A stretch of 64,000 nucleotides of DNA. It comes from Semisulcospira habei. Lineage: Eukaryota; Mollusca; Gastropoda; Semisulcospiridae. Within the stretch, counting starts at the first letter, position 1. Each line of letters begins with the position of its first letter. The notes under the pieces are model-generated. The model ran no database searches. It saw nothing but the letters and a program-made list of their open reading frames with translations, and was not told the origin of the DNA. The position numbers and the translations under genes were made by a program. Below are positions 52,258 to 61,795 of this stretch, piece by piece. Location: positions 180,268,698-180,332,697 of the forward strand of contig BTPG01000005.1 of assembly GCA_036245525.1 (NCBI GenBank). Direction: 5' to 3'.

Positions 52258-52350
52258 CAAAAGGTCATCGAGCCGACGTCGGCTGCAGTTGTCCCGCGCA
52301 CTGTCGTGCGCGGGCCAACTGCGGCCGACGTCGGCCCTATTGTCTTTCAC
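52258..52350. repeat. PAL-E palindrome, full length
   Basis: GAGCCGACGTCGGCTGCAGT and its inverse, inner GTCCCGCGCACTGTCGTGCG-CGGGCC. The best copy of the family. Confidence 0.88.
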
Positions 52351-52663
52351 GCGCTGGGGTGAACGCCCTGGTTTAACGTGGTGGAGCCGTGCGAGCTAAC
52401 GTGGTATGAAAGATGGCAAAGGAGCATCAAAATTTAGAACGAAGGGATTCAGAGTCGAAGGGATTCAAAGTTGAGAGATGTGTGGACTTTCATTCTTTTC
52501 GATTGCCGTTTGGTTTTAACATTGTACTTTAACTTTTGTTTTCTATGTTTGCGTTGAGCACGACTATGTTATAGGCTAATGACATGTTGTGTTATAACTG
52601 TCATCCTGTGCTTTTTTTTATTTATTTATTCATTCATTCGTATTTTATTTGCACTGATTGCAG

Positions 52664-52856
52664 TGACACTACCTATGGTGGTCTGAACGGTGTTCAGTGG
52701 TTGCCATGGACGCAGGCCACGCCCACTTTCCTGGACATTGACCTGCCCTTGAAAATGCGCAACTCTAGTGACATCATCACGCCAGAACTCAATTTGTGGA
52801 TCGACGTTATTCCTAAACTAGTCACTGACTATAAGTCAGCTAATGTCAGCGTATGA
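52664..52856 (+). pseudogene. C exon 11: C-terminus
   Basis: It encodes DTTYGGLNGVQWLPWTQATP, then FLDIDLPLKMRNSSDII and LWIDVIPKLVTD. Open to TGA at 52854-52856. Paralog of copy A exon 11, without A's nonsense codon. Confidence 0.88.
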
Positions 52857-53090
52857 CGATTTCAGCAGTTGAGATAATGTTCAAAGCCGATAAGGGCATA
52901 CGGAAACAAAACAATTGTTATATTGCATCAACGGACTACAAATGAATGCGGAATGATTTATCTTCAGTGTGTTGATGTAAGATAATGTTTGAAGTTTCTG
53001 TATCTTCTACGGTCAACGTATGCATTTTTTTCCTGATCGGCATGATTAATTAAAATATGGCAAATGAATTTCGTGCCTGCAGACACGGTG

Positions 53091-53096
53091 AATAAA
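53091..53096 (+). promoter_or_regulatory. Polyadenylation signal AATAAA, copy C
   Basis: 235 nt after the C stop, in the same context (GGTGAATAAAATT) as copy A. Confidence 0.5.
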
Positions 53097-53178
53097 ATTG
53101 TAATACAATCACAAAAGATGTACTTTGATATCTCAAGTATTGGTTGTACAACAATACAAGAGAAGATACAGTACAGTT

Positions 53179-53311
<133 letters not shown>

Positions 53312-53479
53312 TCAGTTCATAACCTTGGAATGTAAGTGTGTCCGTTTTGATAGTCAGGTCCACTGAGATAAGCTCTTTCTATTGTTTGAATTCTAATCTT
53401 TACTGATAAGCCGTTTAAAACAGAGAGCCCTGAGGTCGACTTTTTTAAAAATGATGTCTGCATTAGACATAATTGCGGT

Positions 53480-53612
53480 TCAGGGTAAGGGTCTACCATG
53501 ATGGTTCTAGGGTAGTACTTCAATAGCTGGGCGCCTATATGCGCCAAGCTATTCAGGCACTACCCTTGAACTGTCATGATGGATCCTTCTCCTGCTGTAT
53601 TGTGTTAGAGGG
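53480..53612. repeat. PAL-A MITE, upstream of D
   Basis: ACCATGATGGTTCTAGGGTA pairs with TACCCTTGAACTGTCATGAT. It has more mismatches than its B-side paralog at 3500-3630. Confidence 0.72.
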
Positions 53613-53755
53613 TTAGCGGGTTTTTCATGCAGTGACCTGCATGTATTACATTGACGTGCATTTTTCACAGCCTCCTTTGGCAGAAACATAGTCCAGTACA
53701 GAGAGTAATTTATGGTTCTAAGTCAACACGAAGATCACCATTCTAATAAACAGTC

Positions 53756-53945
53756 ATGAAGATGAGATCGAATTTTGTAAATCTGGCAACTGTTGTGCTG
53801 TACTTGCTGACGGCGGGGAGATGTGAGGTTGTTCAGCCTGTGGTCGTCTCCCGCTACGGACAACTCCGGGGATTCAGGACCTCCGTGGGAGACAACTCGT
53901 ACGTGGACACGTTCCTTAGCATCCCGTACGCCAGACCACCTACAG
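53756..53945 (+). CDS. Gene D exon 1: signal peptide and N-terminus
   Basis: [20 protein letters not shown] and GRCEVVQ, then [19 protein letters not shown] point change in the B 5' UTR (CATAAAGATG against CATGAAGATG) explains the two-codon difference in start. Confidence 0.92.
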
Positions 53946-56900
53946 GTAAACATGTAATACTGTTGACTCACAGGCAGTAGTGGTGCTTTTCGGATCCGTC
54001 TGAAGCAGTTCTGACTGATGCATAGGCAAGTTCAGAATGTGCGAGTTCCAGTTTCTGTCAGCTCTCAATTTTACAGTACAAACGACTGTAAACAGCTAAA
54101 TACCGTACATAATCTAACGTTCGACTGAATGTCTTTTGATTTGGGCCATACCTCACGCCATCAGCCTCCTGCTGTCAGTCTCTAGAAGCAGTCAAGGAGT
54201 GCGAGTTTGACATCACTCAAATGATTCACCGCCCATCGGCTGTCTTTATTCAGTAACTCCGACACATAACAATATGAGAATCGACCATGATAGTTCGAGA
54301 GTTGTTCCAGAATAACTTGGCGCCTACAGGCGCCAAGCTATTCTGGCACCACTCTCGAGCTATCATGGTTAACCTGTCATGAAGTTTAGTCTTCTGGTGA
54401 CGTAGGGCTCAGTGTGTTCAGCTCTAACTCCCCCCACCCCCCACCCACCCTTATTCGTTGGGAACCTGGCGGTAGTCAGGGTGTGAACTGAGTGTGCGGC
54501 GTGAAAAGGGTGCAGAATTTGTGTATGGAACGTTTTGTGACTGCGTTAAAATTGGACTAATTGTTTTCTTGTACACCTCCTTTTTTGCTGCCTTTGAGCG
54601 GAAAAGCTGTATCACGCACGAGATCTTTAAAACCGTATCCTACTAGCTTTCGCTAAAACCACTAGAGGGGGAATTCTCAGTATCCCCGAAACACCGATGT
54701 AAGAATCTATGTTAGTAATTGCTATTGTCATTTGTCGGTGCCCCGTCTTTGAAGTCATCATTGTTTTAGAAAAAAAAAGTTGTGCCCGAAACGTCTAAAG
54801 CTTTCCTTATCCGAGACCTTTATTCCCACGCAGGTGAGCTGAGATTCCGTCCCTCCCAGCCCCCCGTTGCGTGGACAGGTATCCGTGACGCTATAGCCTT
54901 TGGATCCCAGTGCCCGCAGCCGCCATGGCCTTTCGGGTCGCCCCTGCAGGTCACGTACCCCAACAGTGAGGACTGTCTTCAGCTCAGTGTCTACACGCCT
55001 AAGGTGATGTTCAACAGTGTTGCATTTAATAAGCCATTTGACTGCTGAGAAAACCGAACACCACCCATCTGCAAGAGACATAGATCCTCATGAGCCCCCG
55101 CGACAGCGGGGGCTCATGAGGATCTATGTCTCTTGATGAGACCAATTTGCATCAATGTTCCTTGGACGGCTGTGGCTTTCGGTCGCTAAATAAACGAAGA
55201 TTTCTTAACAAAATATACTTACAGTGGCAGGGAAGGGGTTAATGTAAGCATTGGCCTGTGATGGTGGACATTTTGGCTGACAGTCTCTGTTGCTGGTGTC
55301 CGTTAACCCATTCAGCCCTGACGCACTACAGCAGGAGATGGGTCGACCATGATAATTCAAGGGTCGTGCCAGATTAGTTTGGCACCTGTCGGCGCCAAGC
55401 TAATCTGGCACTGCCCTTGAATTATCATGGTCGATCCATCTCCTGCAACTGGTGCATAGTCATTAGATGACGCCTCCAAAATTTGGGAAACACGGCCGTC
55501 GGGCTGAATGAGTTAACCTGTGGTGAGGTGTGCGTATATCTGCATCCTTATTACCTCTACGAGACCGGGGTCATCATCATCATCATCAGTCCCTTGCCCG
55601 AACTGGGCGTTGGGGGGACTGAAAGGCAGCAGCAACAGACAGTGCTCTCCACTGAGTTCTATTTTGGGCGGTGGCAAGCAAGTCTGGCATCTCTAGTTCG
55701 GTCCATTCTTTTATGTTTGCGACCCAACTCTTTCTCTGACGACCTCGCCGACGACTTCCTTCGAGAGTGCCTTGGAGGATAGTCTTGGACAAGGTGTTGT
55801 GTCGGGTCACGTGGCCAAACCAAGCAAGCTTGCGCCGTTTCACGGTTGCCAGAAGGGGTTCATGTGGGCCCACCAGGGAAGTGACGATGCTACGTACATA
55901 TTCGTTGGTCTTGTGCTCGCGGTACGAGATGTGGAGCAACTTCCTCAGGCACTTGTTCTCAAAGGCCTGGATTTTCTTTTCTGAGTCTGCAAGCAGCGTC
56001 CAAGTCTCACAGCCGTAGAGTAGAATAGACACTACGAGGGACTTGTAAAGCCTGTACTTGATGGTGAAGCTGATGGAGTTACTTCGCCATATCCTGTCCA
56101 GCCTGGCCATTGCGGATGTTGCTGTACCTATCCTGATACGGATCTCTGCTATGCAACTACTGTCTTTGGACAGGGTGGCTCCCAAGTACTTGAAGCTATT
56201 GACCTCTTCTAGCTTCTGGCCGTTCATGTGAATGTTGCTGCTGCTGTCGCTTGTGGTGTTGATCATCACTTTGCTTTTATCCGTACTGATCTCCATGCCA
56301 TAAGACCCTGCGCTACTTGAAAGTTTGTCTGTCAGGTTTTGCAGCTCACTATTGCTGCCTGCCATGAGGTCAATGTCGTCTGCGAATCGAAGATTGCACA
56401 GGGATCTGCCACCAATAGAGATTGAAGTATGGTGGTCGTGGAGGGTTTCCTGCATGATCTTCTCCAGGAATATGTTGAAAAGGACAGGAGAGAGCAGGCA
56501 TCCTTGACGGACACCGATCGTCGTCCTGAAGAACTCGCCTGACTGATTGTTAAGTAGAACCGCGCTGCAGGCGTTCTTGTAAAGCGCTTCTATCATTTGG
56601 ATCAGCCCCTCCTCTATGTTGAACGATCTCATGACTTGCCAGAGTCCGTCGTGCCAGACGCGATCAAATGCTTTCCTGAAATCAATGAAGTTGTGGTAGA
56701 GTTCGCGCTGATGCTGCAGATGTTTCTCGATCAGGACGCGGCAGTTGAAAATCTGCTCTACAGTGCTTCTTCCAACTCTGAAGCCAGCCTGTTCTTCTGC
56801 CAGCAGTTCCTCGGCGAGACCGGGGTAGCTCAAGTGTATTGAACTGTTTATACATCTACTTAAAAAGTGTCTTATTACATCTACGGGAGGTTCCACTCTT

Positions 56901-59265
56901 GTCCTAAAGGTCACGGGTTCCAAGCTAGCTTGTGTCAAAAGTTGTTCAGACCCTATTCGGTGCCCATCACCTTCGTGGTGAACTAAAGATATTAAGCACA
57001 AAGCGGTTGTTTTTTTTTTTTTTTTTGTATTATTATTACCACTACAAATCGGCTTCGGTATAACTCTGTATCTGGAAGCCACGCAGTTGTGTTCGCTTTG
57101 GTGTTGCGTTTAATTCTCCAAGTTTATGAATGAAGTAAGCAAAAGGTCCTCCAGATTGCGCGTCAAAATTATTGGCCCAGGCATGGCTGTCCGCAGCGCA
57201 AGCCAACTAAGACCGACGCAACGAGGACCCTTTGCGCATCTACTTTGAACATCTACTTGGCAGCTAGAGACATGCCCGTGTTGTAACCGGCTCAGCGCTA
57301 TACTGGTGCACGGAAATCTGAGACCGACACCTCTCTGTACCCTATAGGTCTCATCAAACAGAGAAGGGCTGCCGGTGATGGTATGGGCTCACGGCGGCTG
57401 GTGGGTTGGGACGGGGAACACTTTCAACGGCACACAGCTGGCGGCCCGAGGGGTGGTGGTTGTCACCATCAACTTCAGACTCAGCACGCTAGGTAAGTCA
57501 GCAGCTGATGTTGTTGTTTTACGTGTTTGTAGTTTTTGCTGAAGATAACGCACCGTGGGACAAGCAATAAGTGACACTGGTTGTTTCCCACGATTCGCTG
57601 TGCTGATCAGCGTAGCGAATCGAGGGATACAACCAGTGTGGCAACATGTTTCAGGTGTAGACAAGTTACCTGTGAAGTCAGTGAAACTGAAAGGGCAACG
57701 GGGAAGGGTGGTGTAAGTGGGATAGTCCAGTGTTTTGTTTGGGAAATCTTTGCATCCAAAACATTGAGCACACTGACGGAACCGTACTTTCCACACACAC
57801 AAAATGTCGAACGGCATGGACGGGGGAGGGGGCGTTGCCCCTGCGTTTAACTCGCGCAGTGTCTAGAAATTTGAACCCCATCCAACTGCAAAATATTACA
57901 GATCCTCATTTTCCCCGCAGTTGTGGGTACTCATGAGGATCTATGCCTCTTGCTGACACTACTTAAAGCCATGGTTCTGGGACATCTAGGAATTTTGTTG
58001 TTGTTGTTTTAAATTAATGAAGACTGCAGAAAAACAGTCTGAGTCAGCTGGCACTGAATGGAATACAAATGGCACCCGAATTCAGAACCACAGAATAAGT
58101 CTAAACGATCGAGTCATAATAAACCACCACCACCCCATCCCACCTCCCCCTCCCCCGAAATATTCAAACAAAGTCAAAAACAATAACGGCATCAAAATCA
58201 ACAAAATATTTCCTCGCAGGCTTCCTGAGCTCGGAAGATGGCGCCAGTCCCGGAAACTACGGATTGTGGGACATGATCCGGGCACTTGAGTGGGTCAGGG
58301 ACTCCATCTCCGCCTTCAACGGCGATCCCAGTGACGTCACCATCTTTGGCGAAAGTGCAGGGAGTGTCCTCACATCACTACTGGTGAACTCCCACGCGGC
58401 CAGAGGTGAGTGTAACCCCTTTACTGCCGGCACATGGCAATAATTCATCTCCCAGTTGTAAAAGGAGTAGACCCTCTTGAACTCCCGCAGTCGCGGGGAC
58501 TCATATGGAGCTATGCCGCACGCTGGTCCTATTTAAAGCCCTGTTCGTCTTTTTGATGGAGGTCGACCTGAGATTTTCTGAGAGATGATATTCAGTTGTA
58601 CATACATCAAGCATTCAAGGTCGAAATGAACGTTTCCTCTGAAGATTCCATAATACAGTTCGTGAGACATCTACCATTATAGTTCAAGTGTTGTGCCACA
58701 GTGCTGGCATAAGTCTATTACTATTATGTATATGATAGTCGTGTTCATTACCTGTGTATTTTTCTGTGGGCTGGCGATTGGGTGCCTGATAAGAGGGGGC
58801 AAGGGATCTAACTGTTTGTATATCCAGCGCTGAGTAATTCCCCTTGGTATGTGTTTTACTATTATAGTAATAGAGTTATGGGCTAGGCTATAATTATTGC
58901 AATGATGTTTTTTGACTGCATGCCAGTTCCACCTGCCCAATACTTTAACCTCTTCGCTGACGAGAAAAAGTGAACGATCTATCTGCAAGAGGCATAGATC
59001 CTCATGTGCCCCCGCAATTGGATCTACGCCTCTTGCCCACACCGCTTTGTTATCATGTTTTTTTTTTTTAGACGGCTATGGTTGTTTCGCGCTGAATGAA
59101 TAACAATGTCATAAACACAGTCTGCGACACATGGCAGTGGTGGGGTTAAGGCTTAGTTTAGAATGCGGTTTTATGTATTACTTTTTCTTTTATTAATTAT
59201 TTTAAATCCATCCCATTATAATGTGTGTGTGCGTGCGTGCGTGCGTGCGTGTGTGTGTGAGAGAG

Positions 59266-59322
<57 letters not shown>

Positions 59323-61733
59323 AGGAGCTGGGACCCTCATGAGACGCCCTATTAGGGAGGCTGGTTATGGTCCTTTTTGATGACTGAAACCAAAAGCTGT
59401 GATAAGTTGTGATACGGTGATAGAGGGAGTTGTGATAATGTGATTCAAGGGATCAACAGAATGCGATTCGGCAAGGATTTTAGATTCTAACAGGCGTGGG
59501 GAGGGATTTTATATAAATTATGTGTTTAATTGCTTGTTCATGTTTGTGAGCCAAAGACACATTTCCATTTTATACATCTATATTTAATGGACAATAAAGA
59601 TTTTTTTAATTGAATTTGAATTTATCTGACTGATTCGTGCCTTTTCTGCAGGGCTGTTCCACAAGGCCATAATGCAGAGTGGATGCTCACTGTCGTCCTA
59701 CGCCTTGGGACATCCGCGACTCGACCCCAAACCCAAGGAACAGGCCAGGTACACCGGCACTTCCATCCCTGTCCACAGACAAGGAAGCGAGGGCATGTTA
59801 TCATTGCTTGCTTGCTTGCTTGCTGGAGCAGAACAGAACAGCGGAGTAGAGCTGGTGGTTTATTGAGTTGAGCTGGTGGTTTATTGAGTTGAGCTGGTTG
59901 AGTTAAGTTAACTCATTCAGCCCGACGCACGTATTTCCCAAATTTTGGAGGCGTCATCTAACGACTATAAACCTGTTGCAGGAGATGGATCGACCATGAT
60001 AATTCAAGGGTAGTGCCAGATTAGCTTAGCGCCGACAGGCGCCAAGCTAATCTGGCACTACCCTCGAATTATCATGGTCGACCTATCTCCTGCTGTAGTG
60101 CGTCAGGGCTGAATGAGTTAAGTGAGTGGTAGATCGATCAATCTATGCATACAACCATGCCTATATACGTCCATCCATCCATCCATCCACCTATCCACCC
60201 ATCCATCCATCCATCCATCCATCCACCTATTCAATATATAATATTTTTTGTTAAGGAAGCTGGCAGAGATTCTAGGCTGTGATATTAAAGAGTCTGACCG
60301 GATGGTGGCCTGTCTAAGAACAAAAGACGCCATGGCGATAGTGAACGCTACTGACCAAATAAGGGTGAGCAAATTAAACACACAAATGCGCATGGATTTG
60401 CTGTGAATTCGCCGCTGACAGCATCTTCTGCTTTAACAGCGTTAAGGCCCAACACTCAATCAGTCAATCAACAAACAAACAAAGAGACAAAACAAAACAA
60501 CAACAAAAAGCAGTAAGTCGATTATTGTCAACAGTGAGATGTTGATTGTATTAAAATGAAAATCCTGCCGTTTCACAAACGTAAACTTAAATCTTTTTGT
60601 CGGGGCAGTCTTTTTCTGGTAAGTTTTAAATGTGAACCATTTGTCTCCGAAAGAGAAAGTAGCATCCCTGCACATTTTACTAGTACATAAAAGAACCATT
60701 CAACCACAAAACTGTATGCTGCTCCGTATAGGGACGAATCACGAAATTAAGGCGTCTGCTTCGTGCGACGTCATCTTCGTAAATGATCGGTAAAAATCTT
60801 CGTTTTAACTACTTCCGGTGACAACACTCGGTGTCCAACTAGTACGTTGTAAAAGAATTTAATTTGTGTTTTGGATGGTAGCTGTCGATCTTAGACTTTT
60901 TGAACAGACAAGACATGATGATCATGGTGATAATATTGTAATATATCTTAGTCATATAATATCAATACTGTTATATATTTTATGTATGTATGTAATCTCG
61001 AATTGCTGCGGATTACCTCACATTCTAGATTTGGTAGCCTGACGGACTACCTCAAATTATGACCAGTTATCTATTATATGACCAGTCATCTATTATTTTT
61101 TTCGCCGATTTGTAAGGCATGACGAACACAAGCGTCGTCTACTTCTCGAAATTATCACCATTTTATTTATAGTCATGTGACCATGTGATAACTTTCACGA
61201 CTTTCTGCTAGCAGACGACAGGACTCTTATGTTGTTTTGATTTTGTGATGGCTCACTGTATTGTTTTAGAAAGCGATCATTAAGAAAAGAAGAAGAAAAC
61301 AACAACAGATGAAGCGAATTTTTTTTTCTTTTTTAAACGATTACGTTTTGCAAAAGATTTTAAGCAATGGTGGATAAATAATAAATGTTCATTTAATTTA
61401 CAGTGCTACTTTTCTGATGCTTTTTACCATATGCAGTTAGAAGGTAGGCCTATCTAACGCTGTGTTAAGTATTTTTTGGGTGAGAAATATAAACTTTTTT
61501 TATTTTAAGAAAACTTATAGAAAAAAATACAATTACAATACTAAATGTGTTATTTCATTAAATGTTTTTTTCCTTCATTTTTTCACTAACATTGTACAAG
61601 CATTCTGATTTTTGGTGATTAGTAAGCGGACTAGTTAAGATTCTTGCAGACTAATTCATTTTTTTTCTTGAGCTAGTCCGCCAGATGACCTCAGAAAAAA
61701 AAAAAAGATTTGGCCACCCCTGTATGTGTGTGT

Positions 61734-61795
<62 letters not shown>

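Larger units (their letters stand above)
48239..52856 (+). pseudogene. Esterase copy C, 3' part (exons 4-11, exon 8 lost)
   Basis: Exons are 48239-48424 (4), 49014-49219 (5+6 fused), 50166-50337 (7), 51171-51303 (9), 51966-52119 (10) and 52664-52856 (11). Exon lengths equal those of B, so most frames survive. Lesions: GESADS instead of GESAGS at the nucleophile; TAG at 49037-49039 in exon 5; exon 8 (catalytic acid) replaced by a minisatellite; and an extra base at the exon 10 donor (TATCGGGTCAG). Catalytic His is kept (GAGHADELPYLAG). Exons 5 and 6 lack the intron present in B and D. Confidence 0.85.

Noticed and set aside
54758..55081. Minus-strand 107-codon frame over D exon 2, and similar shadows over other exons
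   Set aside because: These are antisense reading frames of real esterase exons, with no splice or homology support.
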